Source: Acidobacteriota bacterium
GTDB taxonomy: Bacteria > Acidobacteriota > Thermoanaerobaculia > Multivoradales > JAHEKO01
DNA length: 44,433 nt
Assembly (NCBI GenBank): GCA_022561975.1
Contig: JADFQD010000010.1
Span: forward strand, 1-44,433
Direction: 5' to 3'
Part shown: in pieces, positions 1 to 11,600 of the stretch
Layout of the letters: the number at the start of each line of letters is the position of its first letter
How positions within the stretch are numbered: position 1 is the stretch's first letter
Made by a program: the position numbers and the translations under genes
Notes under the pieces: model-generated
Database searches by the model: none
What the model saw: only the letters and a program-made list of their open reading frames with translations
Told to the model about the DNA's origin: nothing

Positions 1-115
1 TATCGACCTCCTCGGCGTACTTCGAGTACGCCTGCGTCGGACTCAGTCGCAAGCCTTGTACCTTCAGCCTTTTGCGGCGTCTCGTCACGAATCTGGTGAG
101 AAGGTCAGGCTAGGA
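1..115. repeat. Repeat-like intergenic stretch with a perfect hairpin
   Basis: No gene is visible in this stretch. Positions 14-32 form a perfect hairpin: arms GGCGTACT and AGTACGCC around a TCG loop. It is followed by a CG-rich, low-information segment ending in TCAC...GTGA near 85-99. The mix of a compact palindrome and non-coding sequence directly in front of a gene looks like a dispersed intergenic repeat, but the window holds only this one copy. A possible -10-like element (TAGGAG, about 111-116) lies at its downstream edge. Confidence 0.35.
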
Positions 116-231
116 GTCTGCGCGGCCTGAGTTTTATCCCCGCGTCAAAAGTTCTTGCCAAGCCCAGGTGGCCTGGATGGCTGCAGGGAGCCGGCGGAAT
201 CTTCGTCGTTGCGAGCGGCCTGACTCTGCTC

Positions 232-2136
232 ATGGCTGCTCCGGTGTTGCGCGACCCCGGCTCGCGGCTCTTCGGGTCGGAAATCGTCGGGCGCCACGAA
301 GCGCCCTTCATCGTCGCCTACCTGTTCGAGAATCCACGCGGGCCGGGTCTTTTTACTCAGCCGGCGACCGACTATCTGGGCGCCGCCGTTGCCGCGATCA
401 CTGGAGACGGCATCAGGGCGCTCAACATCGTCGTACTGGCGAGCTTTCCGCTCGCCGTTCTTTTTTCCTACCTTTTGGCGTTTCGTCTGTCCGCATCCCG
501 GCCGGCGGCTTGGCTGGCCGGTCTGTTGTACGGCTTCGCTCCCTTTCACCTCGCCCAATCCGCCTACCACCCGCACGGTTCCCAGACCCAATGGCTGCCA
601 CTCTATCTGCTGGCACTCTGGCTCTGCCTGGAAGGGTGGAGTCTGGGTCGGAGCTTGCTGTTGGCGCTGGCGACGGCTCTCGTCGTGCTGTCCAACTACT
701 ACTATGGCCTGATCGCGGCCGTGGTGACGCCCTTCGTGCTCCTCGGATTCTGCCTGGGCCGCGCGGCCGAAAAGCGGTCGTGGGCTCGCGACCTAGCAAC
801 GACGCTGGCATCGCTCGCGGCGGTCTCGATAGTGGGTCTGGGCTACGTCGCTCGCGCAGCGCCGGCGGTTCTCGAGAACCCGGAGGCCCTCGCGTTTCCA
901 CGAGAGGATCTCCTGCTCTACGGTGCGCGATGGTGGAGCTACCTGATCCCGCCGGTCGAGCATCCGCTCTTCGGCTCCTGGTCCCGCGACCTCTGGGCCC
1001 GACAGGGCCTCGGAGGACTACTCGAACAGCAGGTCACCGTCGGAGTCGGACTTATGCTGCTCAGCGGTGTGGCCCTGGTGGGGTGTTTTCGGGGCGAGCG
1101 CGAAAACGGCCTCACCGCCGTCTCGGCCCTCACTCTTGCGGCGGGGGGCGCATTCTGGTTTTCGCTGGCGCCATCGGCGGCGGGGGGTTGGTCATCACTG
1201 CTGCGACCCTCGGCGGTGATCTACGAGGTCTTGCCCATGTTCCGGGCACACGCGAGGTTCGGACTGGTGGTGTTTCTGGCGCTGGCGATCCTGGCGGCGA
1301 TTGGAGCCGCCCGACTGGCGCGAAGCCGCTCGCGCACGGCCAGGTTCTGGGCGGCTGCGCTGGTTGCGGTCGCCATCGTGGAGCTGGCGCCCCTGCCGCC
1401 GTTCCGGTGGCGAGAGGTGCTCCCCACATCCGCCCATCGCTGGCTGGCACAGCAGACCGAGCCGGTGCGGGTCATGGACTGCGTGCCGTCTGGAAGTACC
1501 GGGGAGCGGACGTTCTTCCTTCGCTTCGCGCCCGAGATCTCGGTGCTCAGGAACATCGAGGATTGCGGAGATCCCGGTTTCATCGCCGGGCTCGCGCAGC
1601 GCGGCTTCAGCCATATGCTGGTACGAGGATCGAGCCCCTTCGGTCGCTGGCTAGCCGCTCGCGCCGCGCCCGACGGGTTGCGGGCAGTGGGCAGCTTTGA
1701 CGATGCCCTCCTGTTCGAGGTAGACGACGGCCCTCCGCAGCGGCTGTTGACGAGTTTCTCGGGTGGTTTCCATTGGCGCGAGTACAAGGATGCCAGAACC
1801 TATCGGTGGATGAGCCAGAGTGGCACCCTGACGGTGACCAACGCCACCGCCGAAGCCCTGAGTGCAAGACTCGAGTTGGAGCTTCATGCGTTTGCCGGTT
1901 CTCGCCGACTGGACGTGAGTCTCGATGGCGACCGGGTCGAGGAAATCGAAGTGGGTACCGAGGTTGGGGCATACTTGCTCGAGTCCTTCGAGCTAGCGCC
2001 CGGAGACCATGTCATCGAACTTAGATCCCGATCGCCTGCGACCGTGGCCGACGAAGTCCTCGGCAACCTCGATCAGCGGGCGCTGACCGTCGCCCTGTGG
2101 GACTTCCACTGGTCCTTCGATGACGGCCCGGAGTAA
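232..2136 (+). CDS. Polytopic membrane protein, GT-C/YfhO-like (putative glycosyltransferase)
   Basis: This is a 634-residue protein. Its N-terminal two thirds (to about residue 400) is a series of hydrophobic helices, and the rest is a soluble, beta-rich extracytoplasmic domain. The first loop holds acidic residues and is followed by an FxQPATDYLG-type segment. That layout resembles GT-C fold lipid-linked sugar transferases and YfhO-like proteins; the exact substrate cannot be read. The frame stays open upstream to a TGA at 97-99 and encodes a convincing first membrane helix (residues such as IFVVASGLTLLM) before the ATG at 232. However, no ATG, GTG or TTG lies in that extension, so 232 is the first usual start although it cuts the helix. 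It lies directly before the AdoMet decarboxylase gene. Confidence 0.6.
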   Translation: MAAPVLRDPGSRLFGSEIVGRHEAPFIVAYLFENPRGPGLFTQPATDYLGAAVAAITGDGIRALNIVVLASFPLAVLFSYLLAFRLSASRPAAWLAGLLYGFAPFHLAQSAYHPHGSQTQWLPLYLLALWLCLEGWSLGRSLLLALATALVVLSNYYYGLIAAVVTPFVLLGFCLGRAAEKRSWARDLATTLASLAAVSIVGLGYVARAAPAVLENPEALAFPREDLLLYGARWWSYLIPPVEHPLFGSWSRDLWARQGLGGLLEQQVTVGVGLMLLSGVALVGCFRGERENGLTAVSALTLAAGGAFWFSLAPSAAGGWSSLLRPSAVIYEVLPMFRAHARFGLVVFLALAILAAIGAARLARSRSRTARFWAAALVAVAIVELAPLPPFRWREVLPTSAHRWLAQQTEPVRVMDCVPSGSTGERTFFLRFAPEISVLRNIEDCGDPGFIAGLAQRGFSHMLVRGSSPFGRWLAARAAPDGLRAVGSFDDALLFEVDDGPPQRLLTSFSGGFHWREYKDARTYRWMSQSGTLTVTNATAEALSARLELELHAFAGSRRLDVSLDGDRVEEIEVGTEVGAYLLESFELAPGDHVIELRSRSPATVADEVLGNLDQRALTVALWDFHWSFDDGPE

Positions 2137-2149
2137 GATAGTGGCCTCG

Positions 2150-2536
2150 ATGGCTTCACACCATTTCGTTGGCAAGGGACTGGTTTCCAGGGAACTCGCC
2201 GAGGCTGTCCGTGAATCGGGCAGCTTGATCGGGAGGGTTACGGCCCTGGTCCGTGGCGCCGGGCTCGAGGTCGTGGGCCACCGGCTGGTTGAGTTCGACA
2301 ACGGCGGCCTCACCGCCGTTTGGGTGCTGGCCGAGTCGCATCTGGTGCTCCACCACTGGGGCCACGAAGGGTACGCCACCATCGACCTGCACGTCTGCGA
2401 CTATCGGGTCTCGAACGCCGTCAAGGCCGCGAGCCTGATCGAGAGTCTCACCGCGTTCTGCTTCGCGGACGCCACTGTGACCTGGCGGGAGCTGCACCTC
2501 GAGGATCCGGCGCCCGCTTTGAAGGCGCCCGCCTGA
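2150..2536 (+). CDS. speD: S-adenosylmethionine decarboxylase proenzyme
   Basis: The product decarboxylates S-adenosylmethionine to supply aminopropyl groups for spermidine synthesis. Enzymes of this family cut themselves to form a pyruvoyl cofactor. The signature is clear: AESHLVLHHW holds the Ser-His pair at the self-cleavage site, followed by GYATIDLHVC with the conserved Cys, about 20 residues apart. The 128-residue length fits the short SpeH/SpeD class. I chose ATG 2150 because it gives the usual N-terminus. GTG 2141 and ATG 2120 (which overlaps the preceding gene by 17 bases) are in-frame alternatives. No spermidine synthase gene is in the window. The start lies 13 bases after the membrane protein, so the two may be cotranscribed. 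Confidence 0.85.
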   Translation: MASHHFVGKGLVSRELAEAVRESGSLIGRVTALVRGAGLEVVGHRLVEFDNGGLTAVWVLAESHLVLHHWGHEGYATIDLHVCDYRVSNAVKAASLIESLTAFCFADATVTWRELHLEDPAPALKAPA

Positions 2537-2624
2537 AACCACACCGAAGGGCCGGTCAGGGCCGCGTTACGATCGCGGCGATCAAGTAACCGTGCCGTCG
2601 AAGGCGCGGGAATTTTCGGTAGAG

Positions 2625-3124
2625 TCAAGCAAACGCTCTGACCGCGAGACCCGTGATCCGCGCCAGCGGCGGCCACCAGGCATGACAAGCGAGGTCCAGC
2701 ATCCGCAGCCATCCAGGGATGAATAGAATCCCGGTCTCGGCAACGACCTCGAAGCCCGTAGCGACCAGCATCCGCCGCAGAGCCGAGCGAGAACAGGATT
2801 TCTCGAAGCCGTAGCCGTAGAGCCCGATCCTGTCGAGCACCGCGACCATCAAGGGACGCATAAACGGGTCATGGCGGTTGGGCACCCCGACGATCGCGCC
2901 GCCCACTGCAGGATGCGCGTGTTTCTGGCTTCGTCCCAGAGATCCGTCTTGAGCACCTTGAGTTCTTGAAGGGGTTGGAGATGCTCCTCGAATAGCCTCT
3001 GCTCGTTGTCACGGTAGTACGCGGTCGATACCGCCCCGCCCAGGTCGGGAAACGTCGACCCCACGCGTGCCCAGAACGCCTGATAGCGATCAGTGTTCTG
3101 ATCAAATGTATCTTTCCAAGCCGG
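2625..3124 (-). pseudogene. Class I SAM-dependent methyltransferase remnant (internal deletion)
   Basis: Two fragments in different frames make up one broken methyltransferase. The upstream fragment (from about 3124 down to 2908) reads WKDTFDQNTDRYQAFW, then ...AYYRDNEQRLFEEH...KTDLWDEARNTRILQWA. This is the N-terminal part seen in type-11-like methyltransferases before the SAM-binding Rossmann core. At about 2906 the frame changes and the sequence jumps to GAIVGVPNRHDPF...EKSCS...GILFIPGWLRMLD, the C-terminal end of the same family. The whole SAM-binding motif I/II region is missing. An in-frame TGA (3125-3127) sits just before the first fragment. The gene therefore carries an internal deletion with frameshift and a lost start. 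It lies downstream of the initiator tRNA on the same strand. Confidence 0.7.
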
Positions 3125-3269
3125 TCAAGAAGCGCGCATCAGATCTTTGCGTGATCTCGGAGGAAAAGCGGCGAACTGGAAAGGGTGACGTGGGATGGAT
3201 GGTTCCATGACGCTCGAAAACCCCGCCGGGCAGTTCGGCCGCAAGCCAAGTCCGACGGAGCGATTATCC

Positions 3270-3347
<78 letters not shown>

Positions 3348-3375
3348 GCAAATGTCCCCGAATCCGGGGGGCTGG

Positions 3376-3404
3376 ATCGTGCCATACGACGGATTTCGTG
3401 TCAA
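3376..3404 (-). promoter_or_regulatory. Probable promoter of the initiator tRNA
   Basis: On the minus strand a perfect TTGACA (-35) at 3404-3399 overlaps the stop codon of the DUF2339 gene. It is followed by a 17-base spacer and CACGAT (3381-3376) as a weak -10. The expected start would lie about 20 bases before the tRNA. The spacing and perfect -35 support it; the poor -10 lowers confidence. Confidence 0.4.
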
Positions 3405-5242
3405 TTGGAAGGCGGCGGTTCGCTCGACTTCCGGTCGGACGAAAGTCCACGCTGATAGAAGAAGGACAGAAGCAGGAGCACGAGGCCCAGCACCACGAAC
3501 GAGACGATGCGATAGCCGCGCTCGAGGAATGAGAGGTCGAACAGGAACACCTTGGCGATGGTGAGGCCGATCAGAAGGAGCCCCTGCCAGCGTAAGGCCT
3601 TCGAGCCCTTCTTGACGCCGACTGCGATCAGAAGACTGCCGCTTAGGGTCCACAGGAGGGAAAGGCCGAGCTGCCGGGCGAGCCGTGGATCGAGGCCTCC
3701 GCTGGCAGTTCCTAAGATTCGCCAAACCTCCTCGGAGAGACCCCACACGGCAACCGCGTTGGCGGCGAATCCCGCGATTCCGAAGAGCCGGCGCTCGCCG
3801 GGCTCGATTCGACTGCGCTGGGAAGTGGCCCAGTAGGTACTCGAGCCCAGGGCCGTCACGAGCGCGACGAAGGCCAGAAAGCGTTCATTGAGCAGAAACC
3901 TCTCGGGTGCGCCCGAGGTGTCGAGGAGCAGTGCGACGACGACAGCCAGGAGAGCCAGACCGGTCAACCGCAACGCCTGGACGCCCCCGCGAAAGCCCGC
4001 CCATACGAGAGCGGCGCCCTCGACGGCCAGTGCCGTGCGGATCCATTCGCCCTCCAGTCGAATCGGGATGGCGGCGGTCGCGAAGGCCAGCGCCAAGCCG
4101 GCGAAGAGATAGCGGGTCGTAGCCGCGGTCGCTCTCCGCGCGAGGGCCAGGTGCGCGGCAGCCAGCGCGAGCACCGCGAGCGTCAACCACCCTCGATGGT
4201 CGTCATAGAGCATCAGATGAAGGCTCAGAGAGAACCAGAAGGCGTTGGCGAGAACCAGGAAGGTTTCTTCCAGGTGAAGAGTCGCACCCCGGCGGGAGCG
4301 GAGAGCTGCGAGCGAGGCGAACAGGACGAAAAACAGCGTCGCATAGAGGAGGGTGGGCAGCAGTTTGGCGGGCTCGTAGAACCGGAGGTACCAGGAAAAG
4401 AAATAGAAGACGACTCCGGCCAGAGCGATCGGCGCGATCCAGCGCCAGGTGCTGTACCACGCGAGGCTCAAAAAGCCCGCTACCAGTGCCAGCAGATAGA
4501 CAAAGAGAGTCGTCTGGCTGTCGACACCCGTGCTGAGCAACCCAGGGGTCATCAGGCCGCCGAGGAGCGCCAGCACCGCCAACCTCTGGGAATTTCGGCC
4601 TCTTGCCAAGCCCGCCAGGGCCCCGGTGACCATGATCATGCCGCCCAAGGCCGCGGCCTGCGGGATCAGTTTGTAGAAGTCCCACGCGGCATACAGAGAC
4701 AGAAACAGAACGCCGCCGCCAAGGGCGGCAATGCCTTCCGAGAAGTAGCGATGACCGCGGCTCAGGAACCACTGGCTCGCGGCGATGAGAGTCGTCCCGG
4801 CGAGCAGGCCGATGGCGACCCTGCCGGACGGCCCGATCCAGTTGTTGTCGAAGGCGTATTTCAAGAAGAACGAGGTTCCCAGCAGGACCGCCACGATGCC
4901 GATTCGGTTGAGCCACTGGCCGGCAATGAGAGCCTCGAGGTCGAAGGGGCGGCGTTCGGGTGGAGCCGCGGGAGGCGGTGCCTCATGGTCTGCGACCCGT
5001 GGCGTAGCCGGAGTTTCTTGGTCCCGACTTTCTTCTTCCGGAGCAGGCCGATCAGGCCGCTGCCGACCGCCTGCTTGTGGCGCGCTTTCCGTACTTTCGC
5101 CGGCGGCCAGAATCGCGGAGAGTTGGTGAACTTTTTGATCCAGCGTCTTCAGTCGAATGAAGTTGAAGATCGCCAACGCCGAGCCGCCGGCCATGAAAAC
5201 GAACAGCAGGAAGGCACAGCCGAGAAAGAGGGATTCAGCCAT
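3401..5242 (-). CDS. DUF2339 family multi-pass membrane protein
   Basis: This is a 613-residue inner-membrane protein of unknown function. It starts with an N-terminal helix, then a short coiled-coil-like segment (LKTDQKVHQL-type heptads, residues about 30-45), then a Pro/Ala/Glu-rich linker to about residue 100. The conserved entry QWLNRIGIVAVLLGTSFFLKYAFDN follows and is typical of DUF2339. After it come about 15 hydrophobic helices to the C-terminus. The family's biochemical role is not established; a transporter or envelope-biogenesis function is only a guess. The short charged tail ends just before the tRNA-fMet gene. There is no clear Shine-Dalgarno in front of ATG 5242. Confidence 0.85.
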   Translation of the reverse strand: MAESLFLGCAFLLFVFMAGGSALAIFNFIRLKTLDQKVHQLSAILAAGESTESAPQAGGRQRPDRPAPEEESRDQETPATPRVADHEAPPPAAPPERRPFDLEALIAGQWLNRIGIVAVLLGTSFFLKYAFDNNWIGPSGRVAIGLLAGTTLIAASQWFLSRGHRYFSEGIAALGGGVLFLSLYAAWDFYKLIPQAAALGGMIMVTGALAGLARGRNSQRLAVLALLGGLMTPGLLSTGVDSQTTLFVYLLALVAGFLSLAWYSTWRWIAPIALAGVVFYFFSWYLRFYEPAKLLPTLLYATLFFVLFASLAALRSRRGATLHLEETFLVLANAFWFSLSLHLMLYDDHRGWLTLAVLALAAAHLALARRATAATTRYLFAGLALAFATAAIPIRLEGEWIRTALAVEGAALVWAGFRGGVQALRLTGLALLAVVVALLLDTSGAPERFLLNERFLAFVALVTALGSSTYWATSQRSRIEPGERRLFGIAGFAANAVAVWGLSEEVWRILGTASGGLDPRLARQLGLSLLWTLSGSLLIAVGVKKGSKALRWQGLLLIGLTIAKVFLFDLSFLERGYRIVSFVVLGLVLLLLSFFYQRGLSSDRKSSEPPPSN

Positions 5243-5316
5243 CGTATTGAGCGATCCCGCTAGGTGAGAAGCAGGCTTCGCTCGATTGTAGCGGGTCCGC
5301 CGGGTCCGGTCGGTAG

Positions 5317-7143
<1,827 letters not shown>

Positions 7144-7166
<23 letters not shown>

Positions 7167-8544
7167 TCCGGTCTCCGCGCGCCAGAGTGATCTTGAGCAG
7201 CGGTGGCGTGATCAGCGTGGTCACGATCACCATGATGACGACGGCCGAGAAAATCGTGCCCGAGATCACCGGCTCGCCGTGCAGTATCAGGGCCGCGCCA
7301 ATGCCGGCGAAGATCAGTCCGACCTCGCCTCGCGGAACCATTCCGACGGCGACCGAGAGCCGATCCAAGCCCTTTTCGACGACTCCCAGGGCACAGATCA
7401 TTTTTCCCGCGATGGCGGCCAGCGAGAGCAGAGCGGCGAAACCCAGCACCTCGACCTGGCCGAAGGTCGACAGGTCCACCTTGATGCCCATCAAGACGAA
7501 GAACACCGGCACCAGAAACGTGTTGATCGGGCGCAAGAGTTCTTCGACGCTGTGATCGCCTCGATCCAGAAAGTCCCGATAGTGAACCTCGTCTAGGACC
7601 AACCCGGCCGCGAAGGCGCCGACGATGGGCGCCAGCTCAATGACGTTGGCGAGGTAGGCGAGGAGGAAACAGAACGTCAGGGACACAGTTAAGAGGAGTC
7701 CTCGAATCCGCAATCGGCTGGCCAGGCGGAAGACTTTGGGCGAGAGCCAGCTTCCGACTACGATCGCGCCGACCAGGAACGCCGTGGCCTTGAGAACGAT
7801 CACGACAACGTCCGAAGTTGCGATCGAACCGCCGGCATTGGCCGCGGCGATGATTCCTGAAACCACGGCCAGAATCATCAGGCCGAGCACATCGTCGAGG
7901 ACCGCGGCCCCGAGGACGATCTTGGCCTCGCGGGTCGAGATTTTGCCGAGATCGGTCAACACCCGAGCGGTGATGCCGACGCTGGTCGCGCAAAGCGTGG
8001 CGCCGATAAAAACATGTACCAGTGCGTCCTCGGAGGGCAACAGCCACGTCGAAAGGCCCCAGCCCAGGAAAAACGGCGCGATCACTCCAAGGCAAGCCAC
8101 CAACAAGCTCGACGCGCCCACCGAGAGCATCTCCTTGATGTTGGATTCCATGCCGACCTCGAAGAGAAGCAGCACGACCCCCAGCTCGGCCAGAATCACG
8201 ATGCCCTGGTTGGTTGCGAGAAAGTCGAAGCCATGGAATCCCACCAGTGCGAGGTTGCCCAGGACGACGCCGGCGACCAGCTCACCTAGCACCGCCGGTT
8301 GGTGAACGCGCTCCGCGAGCTCTCCTCCGAGCTTGGCGCCGATGAGAATGATGACCAGTCCCAGGAGGACCGGCGTCACCGGGCTCTGATGCCCTCCGGC
8401 TTGCGAATGTTTGGTTTCGGTAGCCGGGTCCTCGGTCGTGGCCACGGCGGCGGGGCCCTCGGTGCCGGCAGTCCAGCCGGGCCCGACGCCGGTTGCGACC
8501 AGAACAAGGCCGCCAAGCAAAAGCGCGAGTATCGCTCGTCTCAT
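7144..8544 (-). CDS. CPA2-family cation:proton antiporter
   Basis: The 466-residue protein begins with an unusual N-terminal helix plus a Gly/Ala/Glu-rich segment (residues 1-55). This may be a cleaved signal sequence or an extra helix. The Na+/H+ exchanger domain follows, with about 12 membrane segments. The ATSVGITARVL and GAAVLDDVLGL motifs carry the paired aspartates that bind ion and proton in CPA transporters. There is no RCK/TrkA-N domain at the C-terminus, which marks it as a shorter KefB/GerN-like antiporter rather than a glutathione-gated Kef. The ion (Na+ or K+) cannot be decided. A Shine-Dalgarno (AGGAGA) lies before ATG 8544. It is divergent from mfd. Confidence 0.88.
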
Positions 8545-8626
8545 TCGCCGATCTCCTATGAGTTACAATCGATGCGAGCGCGATCGTAACATCTGAAAGC
8601 TGCCGTCCGGATCGGACCGAAATACA
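8545..8626. promoter_or_regulatory. Divergent promoter region, antiporter / mfd
   Basis: This 82-base gap separates two divergent starts. On the plus strand TACAAT at 8623-8628 reads as a -10 element. If it is used, transcription would begin a few bases before the second in-frame ATG of mfd (8639). No convincing -35 is visible for either direction. Confidence 0.3.
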
Positions 8627-11600
8627 ATGGGCGGCGTTATGAACGGTTGGGGGTCTCAAAACGAGCGGCTACGGGCGTCTGATGCCTATCAGCGGCTGCG
8701 CCGAGATCTCGGGCCGGCAAGCGGTTTACCGGCGGAAGCGGCGGCCTGGATTCACGCCCTGCTGGCCGAAGAGCGCGAGCAAGATGCTCTGGTGATCGTG
8801 CCGCGGGAGTCGGCGGCGCTGGCCTGGCAGGCCGCGGCGGAACTGTTCGGACACGCCGCGACGTTTTTCTCGCCGCCATCCTTGACGCCCTATCAGTCCG
8901 CGGCCCTGCCGATGTCGATCGCGGTGCGCGAGGTCGTGACGCTCGACCGGTTGGCCCGAGGCGAGGCCAGGATCTTGATCACCACGCCGGCCGGACTGTT
9001 CCGCAAGCTGCCGTCGCAGAGCGCGCTCTCGGGGCGGGCGATCACGGTCGAGCGGGGCGAAGAGCTGGATCTCGACGCCCTGATCGCAGGGCTTCTGGAT
9101 TTGGGCTTCGAGCGCGTCGATCTGGTCGAGGAAGTCGGAGGGTTTGCCGTTCGCGGCGGCATTGTCGACTGTTTTCCTCCGGGCCTGGAGCTGCCCCTGC
9201 GGTTCGATTTCTTTGGCGACCAGATCGAATCTTTACGATCGTTCGATCCCGGAGATCAGAGGTCGCGCGAGGAGATTGCGAGCGCCAGGCTCTTGCCTCT
9301 GACGCTCTTCGAAACCGGAGTCGAGCGGATGGCGCGACTCGGCGCGATCCTGCTTCGGGAAGGGGCTGACCTGAGCGGTGAGGAGAAGGCTCGCGTTGCG
9401 GGCCTGCTCGAGGGGGTTTCGTTTCCGGGCTGGCAAGAGCTTTTGCCGGTGCTCGAAATCGGGGCTTCGACCGTTCTCGACTGGTTGCAGGACGAACCTT
9501 TGATCTGCGTCTTCGAGCCCGGTGATGTGCTGGCCGAGGTGAGCGCGTACGCCGAACGGCTGGCGTCCGATCGCGAGCACAAGCGAACCATCGGCGAACT
9601 GGCGCTAGCCGAAGAGCGGTTGCTTCATTCGAAGCGGACGGTCGAGACGATGGTGGAAGCTGCGGCCCTGACGATTTCGAACAGCGTCTCCGAGGTCGAG
9701 GCGGTGAGCTTCGGTGCCAGCTCGACGGACCTCTTTCACAATCAACTGCAGCGTTTTCCGGCCGAGGTGGCCGCTGCTCTCGCGCGCCACGAGCGAGTCG
9801 TGATCGCGGCGCCGAGTGAACATCGAGGCCGGCTGGAGGCCTTCTGCGAGAGCTATGGACTGGCGTTCGGAGCGCAGGGAGTCAGCGTTGTTGCCGGCGA
9901 GCTGGACCGGGGATTTCGGCTACCGGCTGCCGGACTGTCTCTGTTCTCCGAAGATCAACTGTTTCGTCGGGTAGCACCACGCCGGAGCCGGCGGCGCGGA
10001 GCGGTCTTCTTTTCGGGACTCCGGGATCTCAAGCTCGGCGATTTCATCGTTCACGAGGACCACGGCATCGGCCAGTTCGTCGGCCTGCGTAGCCTCGGCA
10101 AGGCCGCCGACGATGATTCACATGTGCCCGAGACGCTCCGCTTGCCCGTTCGTGGGTCCACGTTGGGCGGCGTCGAAGCGCTCGAAATTCGGTATGCGGG
10201 CAGTCGCACGCTGCTCCTGCCGCCCTCCGGCCTCGACCGCATGCAGCGCTACATGGGGTTCGACGGCGTGGCGCCGAAACTGGACCGGCTGGGCGGTACG
10301 TCGTGGGTGCGCAAGAGGGATCGCGTCAAGTCGGGCATGCGAAGAATGGCCGGGGATCTTCTCAAGCTCTATGCCGAGCGGCAGCTCGCCCGGGCTCCCG
10401 AAATGGCCCCGGATTCGGATCTGCAAAGCCAGTTCGACGCCGCCTTCGATTACGAGCCCACAGAAGATCAGCTTCAGGCGATCCTGGCGGTCAAGGAGGA
10501 TCTCGAAGACTCACGTCCGATGGATCGGCTGTTGTGCGGAGACGTCGGTTTCGGCAAGACCGAGGTGGCGATGCGGGCGGCCTTCAAGGTCGTTGACGGC
10601 GGCTTTCAGGTCGCGGTTCTGGCGCCCACCACGATCCTCGCGGACCAGCATCTGGAAACCTTTCGCAAGCGCTTCGCGGGATTCCCGGTCGAGGTCGACA
10701 TGGTGTCGCGGTTTCGCACGACCAAGGAAGTGGCCGCGGTTCGTGAGCGGCTGAGCCGAGGCGCAATCGACATTCTTATCGGGACCCATCGCTTGCTCAG
10801 CCAGGACGTCGAGTTCTCGAAGCTCGGGCTCCTGATCATCGACGAAGAGCAGCGCTTCGGGGTCGCCCAGAAAGAACGAGTACGCAAACTCAAGAAAGAC
10901 GTGCATGTGCTGGCGATGACCGCGACTCCGGTGCCGCGCACGCTGCAGCTCTCTCTGGCGGGAGTGCGCGATCTTTCGACCATCGAAACGCCGCCCAGAG
11001 GCAGGATGGCGGTGGAGACCGCGATCGTGCCCTTCGGACGGGAGTTGGTTCGCGAAGCCATCGAGTACGAACTCGATCGCGGCGGGCAGATCTACTATGT
11101 CTACAACCGGGTCGAGAGTATCGAGGAGATGGCGCAGCAGCTGAGCGAGATCTGTCCGCGAGCCCGAATCGTTATCGGACACGGCCGGCTGTCCGAGAAC
11201 CAGTTGGCCAAGCGCATGCGTGCCTTCAAGGCGGGAGACTACGATCTCTTGCTGGCCAGCACGATTATCGAGAACGGCATCGACATCCCCAACGTCAACA
11301 CTATTTTAGTGCATCGAGCCGAACGCTTTGGATTGTCCCAGCTGTACCAATTGCGCGGCCGGGTCGGCCGCAGCCGGCGACTGGCCTTTTGCTACCTGAT
11401 GACGCCCCCGCGGCAAGCTCTCACGGCGCTTTCGCGCAAGCGCCTGGAAGCGATTCGCGAGTTCACCGAGCTCGGCGCCGGCTTCCGTGTTGCCGCTCGT
11501 GACCTCGAGATTCGAGGCGCGGGAGATCTTCTGGGCGCCGAGCAGAGTGGCCACATCGCGGCAGTGGGCCTCGAGACCTATCTCAAGATGCTGGATGAGA

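Noticed and set aside
168-1700. 510-codon plus-strand frame
   Set aside because: It lies inside the membrane protein gene in another frame; the translation is Arg/Gly/Pro-rich with no domain, typical of GC-rich shadow frames.
3119-3127. Selenocysteine reading of the TGA before the methyltransferase remnant
   Set aside because: The gene is already broken by a deletion and frameshift, no conserved Cys lies there, and I see no suitable hairpin after it.
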